Below, one piece after another: positions 47,672 to 60,504 of a stretch of 64,000 nucleotides of DNA (positions are counted from its first letter, which is position 1; the number at the start of each line of letters is the position of its first letter). The translations under genes and the position numbers were made by a program. The DNA is taken from the NCBI GenBank assembly GCA_008360955.1, contig LUCM01009864.1, positions 43,309 through 107,308 on the forward strand. The letters run 5' to 3'. The stretch is from Fasciolopsis buskii. Taxonomy: Eukaryota > Platyhelminthes > Trematoda > Plagiorchiida > Fasciolidae. Below the pieces are notes generated by a model. It was not told where the DNA came from. It searched no databases and was given only the letters and a program-made list of their open reading frames with translations.

Positions 47672-47689
47672 ACTGCAAACATGAAGTGA

Positions 47690-48439
47690 AACAATTTTAA
47701 ACAAAAGGATTCAATACCTGTTCTCAATATCCAATGCTACACGGACAGAATTCTGCCACCATATTCTAACGACACCACGAAAAAAAAACCGTGCTGAAAC
47801 CCCAAAAGTTCTTGGATATCTTTTGACCTCAACGACCACAACTACGTACCTGTCAGCAGCACCGATGACACCGCTGTTGTGTATACCCGACTTTCGATTG
47901 ATCAATACATGTCATGCAAAAGCCATACATGTCTCATGTTAGTGAAATGAAGCCCAAACGAGCCTTCGCTGGAAGTGCAGAAACTTAAGCCTACATAGGA
48001 TCACAATGTGAGATACAACTACCCAAACAACTCGAACTATCCACCTCACCCAATAGTTCGTCCGCAAAAACAAGGTTCGAATTTGACCCAGTCCCGTCAC
48101 ACGATGGCATTTGACACTTCGCACGTGCAAAACTCATCTCAAACGTTCCAACAATATCGTTCAGATGACTGAGAACAGCTGGCAACTTAATTCTGTCTTC
48201 ATTTGGGAGAACAACGAATTACGCATATTCTAGGTTAGACAGGTTCCTTTCTGAACGAATATCAATACCATTATTTTCACATTAATTTACGGCTATCTGC
48301 GTGCGTACTTGCGTCACAAAATCGAGTAGACAAGTTAAAAGAGGAAAACCCTGACGGAGGCCACTTCTCGCGTGTTGAACTCGGATGAAACATCGCCGTG
48401 ATTACGAACTCGGCTTGGGCTGTTCCTCATACAGAGAGG

Positions 48440-48513
<74 letters not shown>

Positions 48514-48780
48514 CATTTGATAGATCGGACAAGTGAAGGGAATTTTCCTACCTCACCCTTCAATGAGATGCAACTGCACAGAACTGGACAATCGACTAAG
48601 TCAAACTGCGCTTTTAAATCAAGGAAGGCAGAAACCATGGGCCTATGAAGTCTGTCGCAACGTAAACATTCAGACAATGCAACTCCGACCGGCTCGGGAA
48701 CCGACTTCATTTTCACTCATTCATCTTTCGCGAATACCAGATAATCGGCGACGAATAATGCCCGAGAGCACTTGAATGCA
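47690..48780 (-). pseudogene. RTE-like reverse transcriptase fragment, split by a microsatellite
   Basis: Minus-strand reading gives SCIV.MFTLRQT (about 48690-48660), FLDLKAQFDLVDCPVL (about 48635-48585) with LSLKG-type ISLKGEVGKFPSLVR, then an (ATAG)n tract. Immediately after the tract come RNSPSRVRNHGDVSSEF and GLRQGFPL (48420-48330), the RVR..G..S..F and VRQGCPLSP blocks of RTE-like RTs. Farther on LGSCIS (about 48030), LPAKARLGF and RIWWQNSVR (about 47760) are C-terminal thumb motifs. It is a 5'-truncated, frameshifted relative of the 405-3850 element and looks like a separate insertion. Confidence 0.82.
48441..48513. repeat. (ATAG)n tetranucleotide microsatellite
   Basis: About 18 uninterrupted ATAG units (73 bp). 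On the minus strand it reads as repeated L-S-I-Y and lies within the RT remnant between its KFPSLVR and LYEEQPKPSS segments. The lack of interruptions suggests that it is young and likely variable in length. Confidence 0.97.
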
Positions 48781-49116
48781 ACACATTCTATTCGATGCTC
48801 CGGACGAGTCTACACGGTTGAGTATGTCCATGGTTTCCGAGGTTCCCACGGGATGAAAACCTCTGTGGCAGTTGCCGCCGCGTTCAAGGTTTCCTAATGT
48901 TCGCTGGGCTTCTGGGCCCTTATTTGTGACGATAATCTGATTGAGAACTGTGACCGGATTTGGACTCGATGATTATCACCTACAATCTGCTGAGCAGGAC
49001 GTGTGAGTTCGTGTTTGTCTGACTACAGACTGGAGGCAATCGAAAGCCAGAGTGAACTGAAGCATGATCTGGATTAGCAGGTGCGGATTCGAATGAACCT
49101 TTTTTTCTGTTCTCTT

Positions 49117-49341
49117 TTGCTTTCTTTATCTGTTACTTCTTTTAGTCATGGAATCATACTGTACATGGCATTCAGGATGGGGATCGCTGCCAGCATTAGT
49201 CCACTAGGGTCGAACTTACGATGTTCACAGTGAATTGACCACCGGGGGTGAAAAGTCGATACTACTAGCCGGAAGTGAACCGCCGACCTGCTTCTTGCCG
49301 AGCACATAGCTTAACTCTGAGCTAGCTTGGGCAAACTCGGG
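49117..49341 (-). mobile_element. SINE with a different tRNA-like head and the same family tail
   Basis: On the minus strand a head with A-box-like TAGCTCAGAGTTAAG and B-box-like GGTTCACTTCC (49335-49265) is followed about 90 bp later by CTGGCAGCGATCCCCATCC, then ATGTACAGTATGATT and AAAAGAAGTAACAG. That matches the tail of the copies at 57105 (CTGGCGCGATCCCCTTCC) and 21297 (GATGTACAGTGTTATT and AAAGGAAGTA). The head is not the GGTGGCC type of the other copies. So this is a second subfamily or a chimera that shares the tail, the part recognised by a LINE RT. Confidence 0.68.
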
Positions 49342-49344
49342 TTA

Positions 49345-52300
49345 GGCTTTGTCAATTCGAAGTCATCTTTTGGTATGAGAAACACGGTTGACTAATAAAA
49401 GACACACCGAAAGACACTAATACCGTTCTCAGATCTACCGTTGCTGTAGCAGAGGTACAACAGGAACTAAAACGCGAAGACACATCGGCCAACGAGGCCG
49501 AACACAGTAGTCCAGTTGACTTTCAAATGCTTAGTTCCGCTTGTCAGAAAAGAGAGGGCTAAAACCGCATACTACGAAATTGGATACACGAAGCAACAGT
49601 TTCAAACTGTTGCCTATGGTATTCCTTGAACATGTGACAAACTGTGCTCTGTCATTTTGTTTTTGACTCAATCTTGTCTTCGAAATTCATTATGATGCAC
49701 CGATTTCGAAATGCTTGGCGCAGTGGCGACCCAACTTATTTCTGCACTGTTCTGACACTGAATAACTAGTCTTACTCGTTCTTAATGAAACTGCTCGATG
49801 CAAAATATTTTTGACACTTTTCTGTCAGGAAGTAAATTTTTCACAACTTGAAAAACAACAGTAGCTCAGTCTTTCAAGCCAGACCCCGTCCAATCCTATT
49901 TGTTCCGTTGCCGTACGGATAATTCATTATCCTTGTTTCTTCCTGGTCCGTAACTATCACCGTTTACGCAAACTGCCCCATGCATTTATTGTTTTCCAGA
50001 CTGTGGGTGCTGGAACGCAGGACACATAGAAGCGCCTTCTTGTTGTTCGACGAGTTTCCCTGAAAAATGTTGCGGATTGGTATTTTTTCATCTTGCCCCT
50101 TAATTAGGACCAAATGACGTAAGGAGTGCATCGAAAAATCAATGTGCCATGTATTGGTTTTTATTGTGAATGATATAAAGTTGATAATACACTCCTTTAT
50201 TGTTTGTCTGTGATTCAGTCCGACTATGTCGCGTTTGTCGTGCGTTCTTGATAAATAGCTCAAGCGAAACGTGGAGCAACGGTTTGGATCAATATCCGTC
50301 CACCACCGAGATTCAGACTGCAGCAAAACCTCGAAATTCATTTAACATCTACTTATTCTGTGTTCGTCAATGTCTCGGATCCTCCCCGGGCGGTTAATTC
50401 GATGCAGATGCTGCATTCTTGTGTACAACAATAAAGGTAATTTCTGTCAATCTGGAATGTTTATTCAATCACTTTTGTTGTTGATTTCCACTAATTTATA
50501 AAACTGAAAATCAATTAGTAAATTCTTTCTCTTAACTACCAAACTGTTGATTGTTTTCATGTGGTTTGGCAGTCATTAACACGCCTATTTTATACATAAA
50601 ACAACCACTGAAACTTCAGCCCTTGCACAACAGATGATCGACCTGGCATTGATTAAATATTTACCCAAATATTCACAAGTGCACACACCAATGATGGCAG
50701 AAAGTGACAATGATGGAATTCGAACCTGTCGTGACAGGATTGAATTCGTTCTCCCAAAATGTGCCATTCATGTTAGATTTGTGATACACCTCCTAGGGTA
50801 ATTATCTTAGCGGCTGGATTCTGCCCTAACCGAATGCATGTTGCATTCGGTCACAGATCCCATTTCAGATGTTTGGTATGCATTCGCATCGTCCTAGCAC
50901 AGAATTGACGAATGAAGCTCCAAACACTCTACTCAGTCAACCCATTCAGTTGCCCAATCCTCCTATGTACGGCTGACCGTAAACAGATTGGCGAATATTT
51001 TGCTGATCTGAAATGGGCTTCATCTGAGAACCGTTTCTCATGGTGTTGCTGTTGTTTTTGTTGTCATCGACAATATTGTTTATGGATGTTTTGATTTTTG
51101 TTGGACTCGAAAATTTCATCTTTACATGACAGCTGTGCAAACAGTACAGTTGCAATACGAATAGTAAAGTACATAACGCGTTTGAGTTTCACTGGCATTC
51201 ACGGGCACTGGAACAAAGTCGGCCAAACTGGAACCGGGTTGCGAACGTACCTACACTCCACCACGACTGGATTTCGTTCCATTCGAATTATTGAAAGTGT
51301 GTTTAAACAAATTTGGAACGAGACAACCTAGGGTAGAGTATCTCGTTCCCAGCACGATCAGTTTGTACCCGCGGTTCCAAATGTGGCCACTGGACACATA
51401 AATTACACGACTATGGATCCAAGCGTAACAAGTAGGCGGGTTTTCCGATTATGATAAACGCCACAACCTGGGAAAGAATTTTCCAGGTTCGAGTCAGTTT
51501 CATTTATTGAAATCGACCGGCTCGATCTAATGCTTATCACGCGTTTCATATAAGAGTTTTATTGTTTTTGTATATTATATTATTCACTATGTATGTGAAA
51601 CACTTTGTATGTCCCCAGTATGCGGTAATCATCGCGTAGGACCCACATAACTAAACAAGGAGAATGATAGATCGAGTGTGGTTTCATCTTATGGCCCGTG
51701 CACCGGGAAAGAGCCAGTGGATGCCCCAGCATTCTTCAAACAAAAACATCGCTTTCTTTCCACTTGCCAAAGTTTACTTGGTTGCTTACTGATCGATTAC
51801 CCTAACTTTAAGTTAACTTTCATAAGCACCAAATATGATTTATTCAAACCGCTGACGCAGAGGATCAGACTTCCCCGAATTAGACCAGCAATTCCGCGAA
51901 GCGCACATAACAATGGAACTTGAGACGGTAACCGCCAATCAGCATACGACTTTCGCAGGAGGACGAAAGGGTTTTACGACTGCGGACAGAACTGGCTGAT
52001 GTCAGTTGGACTTCAGTTTTTCTGACCAATGCGGTTTCTTGCCAGTGTCTACTTTGTCATTCACCTTTTCTTTCGGCTGTTAGTTCCCTCGAGGCCCGTT
52101 GAATGGCCACTCACTGCATTCGATAGACTTCTGTAACCAGTTGTTACAGCTGTGGGGAATAACACTAACGTCTTCCAGATCTGTTACAAGCTCCGTCAGC
52201 ATTATTCTTTGTCCCGATACGGTGATCTTTCACATGTTCCTTCAATAAGCCTATTGTTGTGCATCCAAAGGTGGCAAACCGGGGCTTGTGTTTCCTTCTG

Positions 52301-55300
52301 CTTTCGATCCGGTCAACAGAAACATTGGTACTTTGTGAGGTAGGGGGTCACAACAAGGAATATCTATGATCATCGTATGGCATACCCATACGGTTGTTGG
52401 AAAAACAGACTACAGCTTCGCTCTTTGCCGTTAGTTCTTGTTTTAGAGAGATTTAATTCCTCCTATTTTATCAGGCACCTAGTTTTTTGACAATCCTCGG
52501 TCCATCTTGAGCTGAAAAATTCAGAACGAGTGTTTTTCATGTCCATCCTCATGATTGCTGAGTTCCAATAAGATGAAGATGGCACACCGCCAGTGTTTCA
52601 ATGGTTTGATGCGATTTTGCGACAGTCGGCAGGGGAAGCTTTTCCAGTACGGTCCTTTTTCATACAACTGATGTGGAACCCAAGTGAAATCAGAATGCAC
52701 TACACGATGGAGAATGAACCAATTCCACCAGTTGCTTCAACAATTGCCGAGAAATCTATCACAGTGGAATAGACTGCTTCAAAAGTGCACACGTGTATTT
52801 TAGTTCGCCACCGGTCAATGAAATGGAAGCGAGAATAGTCCAATTCAGAGAACATCAAAGACCGGCGGTAGTCAGATTATCAAGATCGCACAGCCTGGAT
52901 GACTAGTTTCCTCGGCTAGAATCACATCAGTGGAAAATCACTTCCCCACTGGGCGATATTCAGCCAGTCTCGTCCTTCTTCGTGAACCAACGCTTATTTT
53001 CACGCAATTAACAACTGAATTGCCAACGATGGTAATAGAGGCGCCAATGTGTCGCAGGCAAATCCTACCCCAGTGGAAACGGGTTCGGGAAAGAGTGAAC
53101 CTTAAGACAACATAAACGCAAATGGAATTCGTCAGGTCTTTTCGTCCCCAGGTCTCTGAAATAAAGCATATTTACTTGTCAAAAGCCCAGTGTGCAAAGT
53201 TTTGGATTACTGAAAACGAAACGTCAATAAAACCAATAGACTCAGTGCTTTAGCTTTGGTTATCAAAGGACTCCAAACATGCGCACTGACCCAGTTATTT
53301 TGATTCTCTCACATAGGAGACTAATACGACTTGGAAGCGGGTCCAAAATCGTGCATTTAGCAGAAGATTTTATTGCGCATAATTCACGCAAAAGGTATTA
53401 ATCTTGCAACGGAGAACGATCAGAACTTTGGGACAAAGATGCCGTGAAGTTCCTCTAAAGTCGTCCAGTTCCATTTGGGTCTGACTTTGCTATCCGCTTG
53501 TGCATGTGCCAAAGGAACAAAACACGTTTTGCTCCCAGTGAGTAGGGAAGAGCTTCAGGGATTGTTTCTTTTCACGCAAGACATGGATTTGATCGTCAAC
53601 ATGACTGACACCATTACCTTGTGCTATGATGACCAAAATTACTAGGTTTGATCTTGAACGGGGACTGTGAAGGCACATGATCCCAACAGCTAGCCGGGAA
53701 AGAGTGGATTGTTGTCTACGAGATATGAACCTCGTCTAGCGTTGTTCCAGAAAATGATGGATAATTAATGGTCTTTTCACTAGTCAAATCTAATAATGGT
53801 GCTCGCTTTAAGTTTGAAGAAGTGTGCACCTGTGGTCAAACAAGAAACCGCCAGTTGCAAGAAGGCTTGTGATTCCGGTTGGCTGAACTGAATCCTATTT
53901 AAAAGATTACGAATCAAGTAGTTTTGGATCCCAAGGTATCCGGAGAGATTCCCGACGGCTATCCAAACGTTAATGCTATCTAGATCGGTGAGGTGTATTC
54001 ACTGAACGAGCTTCAGGGTCATCGAATCGATGAGCTATGGTAGCGTGCGTGGGGCTGAGGAGTTATCGATCTTGTCGCCGGCTTAATAAGAACAGTTAAA
54101 TTTAACGTGAATATATTCGTCTAAGGTTACTGATTCCATAAATCGGAACCGAAAGACAGTACAAATTTCAGCGATTCCTATCCTTTCACTCTTTGTCACT
54201 TCTTCATTCAACGTGTTTGATTTGGTAGAGGTCCCATCTTGTAAGCGATATACGCAAAAAGAAATCAGAGTCAAGAAAGATAGTAACATGTCATATTTGA
54301 TCATGGAAAGTGAACCTTTTTCATTTCTATCCAAAATTTCAGGGTTCAAACTTATTAGTAGCACCGGCAATTCTTGATTGTTGCACATAACAATGCGCGT
54401 CACGTTATTGAGAAACACATTTGTAATCTACTACTAGTCAACGGTATTATGAGGCATAAATAATCGGCCGAAGCATTGGCATCAAAGATAAAAGTCAATA
54501 TCCTATTATTCAAATTGAAGCTCTTGCGTCAACTTTTGCAGAACCGTCTGAACGTTGAGTTCCTCGCATGGCATCTCGATTTCCTTTCCACGGAGTAGAC
54601 CAGTCAGTAAAATTGAAGTGCTCAGAAGAACTACAAAGGAATTACGGATTACCCAAGTGAGCATCATGGATGATTATGTTGACAAATGAATTTGTTCCAG
54701 TTTCGCCACGCGTTATTTCCCCGTTATCGGTGATGGAATTCAGTACCTAGTTGGTCTAAACAAAGACTTCAGCAGTATTCTTCTTCAATGACTGAGTACG
54801 TGGCAGAATTGACTGGCTGTTTGTTGACTACATCAATGACGTCAGACTTCTTTCAGGAACAATACACAAAAGTATAGAAGCATACATACATAGATTTTAG
54901 TAAAAATCATGTGATAATTGCTAACCATGAAAACGGATTCATTGGTCGTTTTAGTTTGAGATTAGTTTCCCAGTGGAGTACGCCCATACGGTACAAGTCA
55001 CAGTTGCAGCATTTTCTTCTCACTTTAAGCAGTGGGAATTCCGTGTGAAGCAAGACGTGACACGGTAATCGAAGTGGTCAAGTGATCACGCAAGTCATCG
55101 GAACAATGGAGTCTGCATGGTGATTGGGCTGATGGCTTTTCATGAAACCTGCAAGGGATATGTTCAAGGTAAAAAGGATTCGGTTGAATACAGTTAGAAA
55201 TACAGATAGCCCGCTTTAATCGGACTCAGTAATTTGGCTAAAGAGACTCGAACAGCGAATGTCAGAACTGTGACGTAGATTGCTTAAAGCTTATTGGTGG

Positions 55301-57100
55301 TCAGCTCACGTACACCTTGGTAAAATCTTCCACGCACTCTTACGTTCCCGCGAAATCAGTTAATACATCAGCTTCACATAGCAATTAATTTGATGTTTTT
55401 ATTGAGGGATTTAACCTGTTTACTGAGTAATTCAATGTACAGTTCCACCTTTCAGCCCTCCGTTAAATTTCAAGTACAAAGCACGATAGAGCAATTTCAT
55501 CTGATTTGTTACTGGTCCCCAGAGGCGCATAACAAACGCACCGCAGTCGGGGATAGAAACTAGCAAAGAAGACATGTGTGTATGAGTGGAATCTTGAGAG
55601 GAAACAAATCCTTTCTGTGGACTGGGAAATTTTGGTTGAACTTCAGCACTACGTGATCCAGTACTCACACGTCCGTCACTTCATAGGGCTGCAGCCAATT
55701 GCCCAAAATGTGGGTCGCCAAGTCAAAGAACAATCGAAACTTTACTAACCATTAACAAATCAAAGCCACATGGCCAACGGCATTTGCAGGATGCTTAGTT
55801 TACGATATGGGACAAACACATTCCTTCATCTGTCCTTATTGGACGTAACAAGGAAACCAGAGAGTGAATCGAACATTTTTTAAAAACCTTTTTTGACCTA
55901 CGTACAAGAATGGGTGACAAGATAGGGTAGAAAATAAGATCTATTTCAATGGTTTTGAAAATCTTTTGGCCGTGGCTGGTGTCACTGGTTCTCGTGAGGT
56001 TCCGGTAGCTGACCTTGGCTTTGAGATCGCAAACTTTTCATCGCCGGTCCATTCCAGTAATTGTACACAACCATTGACGATATCAACTCAAGTCGTGATG
56101 AAACGCATGCGATCAGAACCTCAGGGATATAGGATACATTTGGTTCCCGCCACATCTGTACCATGTTGAATAAACGTCAAGTTATTACACGATCCTCTTG
56201 TTTGTCGATCATAGTTGTATGTTTTTGTTCGTCGGGCCATCTTTTGTTTCGTACGTGATGGTGCACTCAACTTTGACTGCAAGGACTTCCGGCCACACGA
56301 GGTCATGCCACACGTGCATGAATACTGACCATTTGAAAATGGATCACCAACTGGCAACACTATTCCAGTGATTGCCATTCGCTGACCCGTAATACCGTTT
56401 TCCAATAGTTTTTTGTATGAGTCCTGCTTCCGGCATTATTTCAGCTAGTACCATACCTACAAATAAACGGTTGTCTGAGTTTTTTATGTTTTCTATACGA
56501 GTGAAAAAAATCTGATTCTAGAAGACCATTTTCCCTTTGAATGACGAGGCAAATGGTGAGGTGTCCGAGGTTCTCAGTGCGTTTAGAAAATTCCACACAT
56601 TCAGTCCCCTTTAGAAATTCCGTGAATGCAATAATTGGCACGACCATAGAATAGAATGAATTCAGATCTTCGCATCAGTTTCTTAAATGTTTATGGGTAC
56701 CGGCATCAAAATTGATTCTAGTAAAATGACAAGGCTGCTGATATCTAAACCGCATTTGAGGAAAATCGATGGGGAGAACAAGGGGTCATCGAAAACACTT
56801 GGATTGGACAACTAGACCAAGATCACATCCATCCTGTGACCAAAGTGTTTAACAGGGAAGTGCAGACTGGTTGGGCATTCTAGCTGCTTGCTCGGGTTTG
56901 ACATTGCAAGTCAAATAATAGCCGATTCTGCGAAATGCAGGACGGGCCGGACTCGGAATGTGGTTCTAGCGTCGCTGAGTCTATCGCAATTGGCTAGATT
57001 TCGTGCGATTGAGCAACTCGGTATTTTCAACGCATTTAGTACCGGTAATTCACACACATAATCCCCTTTTGACTCTTTTTTAAAGAACTAATCTTTTATC
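49345..57100. other. Long stretch with no supported gene
   Basis: Unrecognised frames include 49964-50341 (minus, 125 codons), 54083-54418 (minus, 111 codons), and neighbouring minus frames at 56121-56405 and 56441-56647 with protein-like composition (for example CTCGMTSCGRKSLQ). A 30 bp GT...AG segment between these last two would make a very short intron, but the joined frame then soon stops. Sequence around 50695-50740 has an antisense B-box-like GGAATTCGAACC with no matching A box. Confidence 0.3.
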
Positions 57101-57104
57101 TTTT

Positions 57105-57273
57105 GTCTTTTGCTTTCTTTATTAATCAAATAACAATGCACTTCATTTTTCAGGAAGGGGATCGCGCCAGCAGAGGGCTGCCAAGTAGGGCAGCTGACCG
57201 GCGGTTGGAGGATTCGAACGCGCGACCTTTACATCCAAACGCCACGACCTTATCCTCTTGGTCACCGCCACCG
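57105..57273 (-). mobile_element. tRNA-derived SINE, well preserved
   Basis: On the minus strand the order is GGTGGCGGTGACCAAGAGG (A box), GCGTTCGAATCC (B box, one change), TCCAACCGCCGG, then CTGCTGGCGCGATCCCCTTCC, ATTGTTATTTGATTAATAAA and GAAAGCAAAAG. It matches the copy at 21297-21460 throughout and keeps the sequence CAGCAGAGGGCTGCC seen in its family. Orientation is opposite to that copy. Confidence 0.9.
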
Positions 57274-57513
57274 ATGTACTTGCTATTGCAATCTCACATG
57301 AGGACGGAACCAGTAAGTCTGGTCTACCTAGCTTCGATCGAGCAATCATCTGTTTCGTGTTTGTCAGCATTGCCAATGTACCGTCGTTGTATTCGCCCAT
57401 TGCTTTGATCCCCTTTAAGAGGCAATGCGATTGACAATGCTTTTTGGACTACGGGATTTTGACTCTTGTCTATCGGGCTTTTCGGATTTAGTGACAATTT
57501 AACTTGGCAATTG

Positions 57514-57539
57514 CCCCACCCCCACCCCACCCCACGCCC
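57514..57539 (-). other. Potential G-quadruplex motif
   Basis: The plus strand has CCCC A CCCCC A CCCC A CCCC A CG CCC. The minus strand therefore carries four runs of four or five G separated by single T bases, an unusually strong intramolecular G-quadruplex pattern with one-base loops. Confidence 0.8.
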
Positions 57540-57749
57540 ACGATCCACCTGTGCAATCCGAATGATTCCGATGAACGTTGTCTTCCCTATCGATTTTCTT
57601 TTTTTTGATGCTTCGATATCTGCAGCTCCGTCATTTTTTTTAGAATTGACTCTGGTGCCGTTGTTTGGTCACATTGAGAACGAAGTGGAAAATGTTAAAT
57701 CCATTCTAGTCTGTGCCTGCACTTGTTCTTCTGTTGATGGCATCTAAAA

Positions 57750-60500
57750 ATATTGCCATATTCCCGTTCGTTATCTGTATTCCATACCCTAGTGAGCAAC
57801 ATGTGGTTTCTCCTCCACTCCGTCCGGTGGCCTGATAGGCAAAATGCGCATTTATCATCTGAAATCTCGAAATCTAGTAAAACAGTTACTTTAGTGAAAT
57901 AAACACAAGGTCTGTTAGAAACGGCACTACTTATGGCCATAGTCAGCTGACCAGCAGTGAATGAATGGTTAACATCACAACACTTATTTGTCAGTGTTCT
58001 GGGTTTCCGCTATCACGTGCGCTTGGACATTTCCTCCTCCATCAGCCGGAAATTCGTCGGATTAGTTTTCCTCACATATCACACACTATTTTATGTCTGA
58101 TGGAAAAAGTAGAGGGTGGCTGCGTACTTTCTTGTCGTTTAACAGCCACTCGCCATGGACTACTTGTAGCCTTTGACTGCTTTTTACCAGTCGTGGGCTA
58201 GGCTGGAAAAGTATGCGCCACGCATGCAAGCTGTTTGACCCAGGAAAATAGCAACCTCGTCCGGGTTTTAATGTCGTCGTCCATTTCAGCCAAGAGATGG
58301 ATCTTTTCAGTGCAACGCAGGTTAGAGCTGCGAAAAAACAGGTCCGAGGCTACTGAAGGGCTGTAAGACTTGAGATAATATTAGGGACGAACAGATCGCA
58401 ATTGGTCTGACGGACCATCAACTTGTACTGTTGTTAGTCGGAGTTACTCACTACATAACTGTCTCGACACATCGGTGTGATGGTCAGTACGGTCCCCAGA
58501 TCGTCCATGGTTTTAACCTGGTCACAGAAATCTGTAGAAGTTCACACATTAAATGATTCGCGTTGACAACATTTGTCCGTTAACAAAAGCAGACGTTCTA
58601 TCGACAATAAATCGTACCGGAATTTGGTTCTTTATTAGCTGATTCGAAGCTTTTATTGCAGATTTACACTGAACTGGAAGAATACAAAAGCCTTATATTC
58701 TGTGCTCAGATAAAATAGATCCAGTCGAAGGCATTGTCTTCTATAGTAGATGCAGCAGTTAAATGCACAGCGGCAACAAACAATTCTTGTTATTCCCACT
58801 TTATCAGTCGACGGGTAAAGTGGTTGCTTCTGGAATCCCAGCGCAAAGGTAGATACAAATCTCCCGATTTGGGCCCGATAACCCGAACATTCTAGAAGTC
58901 CGACTTTCCATATCGCTGATCGGCAATTTCACTAATCGGAAATCGAGGAAACCTTCAGGTGCCGTTTCACACACGAAAGACGATTAACTGCTACTAGCGA
59001 GAAAACTGGAACTTGGTACCGAACACAGACTTGTCAAAGCAAGCTGAACTTTAGAATCGCCTTTGTACGTCTTTTGGAAGCTTTGTCTCGTCCCAGCGAG
59101 AAGTGGTGCACTTCAAACCAGTTTTCCTGGTGCGATCAGGTTAGAAACTCTGTATCACTGAAAATGGCAGCCGGAATAGAACCTGGAAATTTCCGTGGTG
59201 TTTCTGGTTCCACTAATTTAGTCGTTGTGGAATTCCTAGTCATTGGAAAAAGGCGCGACTTAACAACACGGATAGACATACTGAACGTGATCACGTATAC
59301 GAGCTGATCAGAAGCAAGCTATTCAATTAAGGAAAGAAAGGAAGCAAACAAATCAACGGACGAAATGCACGCCAACTGGTAGATATTGATTCTAGTTTTA
59401 CGTGCGGATAACCATAATACGAAATCACAGAAAGTCCGTCCTATCGGGACGAAAACAGCAACACTAAGCTTAAAATAATAAATTTACCAGGTCACAAGTC
59501 GCCTCGATGGATGTTGGGACCCACAAAGCCATATCATTGTAACGTATTTCCTGTCGACCGTCGTATTGGTTCGAGTACGTTAATGTTCATACTAGGTGGG
59601 CTTCGGTCCTCGTTGATTTCGCATTTCAATTCTCTCACACCCCATCCCCGGTCAGTTTATTAGTCTCTTCGAAGATCGGTGTCCCAGTGCACGGCACATA
59701 ATCACACCATACGTTCCAAGTTATCTGTGACGCAAAAAACAAACATAAATTAAGGACAGTACATACAGAAAATAGGATTACTGTTCCTGACTTAGTTATT
59801 TGGTTAGTTGGTATACTTTTTGCAACTTTTAACACTGTACGAACTGATTCCCGTGAGTTATAAAAATATAACTGTGTTCTGACAGGCACTGCTGTGATTC
59901 AGTCTTGACTGCACTCGGATGTTTCCATTCACTCGGTCGAGTGAAAGAAAACAACGACAAAATCCAACAAATTACTTCAATCATCCGCACGTACATCCTG
60001 AAGGTGTCATCTCAGGTGTGTTGAGAAGTTGCATTTCCTGAGGCCAGGCTCAGTTATCAAGACCGGTTTAAAGCCTTCAAAATGAGCTAAGAGCCATTTC
60101 AATGTTGAAGTTCATTGAAACGAATACGGATGATATTTTGCCAATAATTTCGACCTTACCACGCTCTAAGTACCCTGAATTCGCACCCGGCTAATCTAAA
60201 CGCATAATTTACCCTTCACCGGCCCATAAGATTGTCTGTTATCCAATACGACTGTCTTCCACAGCCCGTGGGCATTACCATCATTGAGTTATCATTCGAT
60301 TTATTCCATAGGGTGGCATTGCCTTCTTGATTTATTTTTTTATCGATTTTGCCATAGCGTTCACACAGTCTAGGTTATTATGCGAGATAAACCAGTAGCT
60401 TCAATTGACTGCAAAAATTGTTGTGACAATAACACAAGCATCCATTCACTTAAAGGTTCAAACTCGTTTCGGATAGGAAGGAAATTCCCGTTGCTCAACC
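57750..60500. other. No supported gene
   Basis: Frames are below 90 codons and unrecognised, and no repeat copies were matched. The sequence is of mixed composition. Confidence 0.4.
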
Positions 60501-60504
60501 TAGT

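Noticed and set aside
48335..48532. Minus-strand ORF with a long L-S-I-Y repeat
   Set aside because: The repeat is the (ATAG)n microsatellite. The only real coding history is the RT remnant on either side of it.
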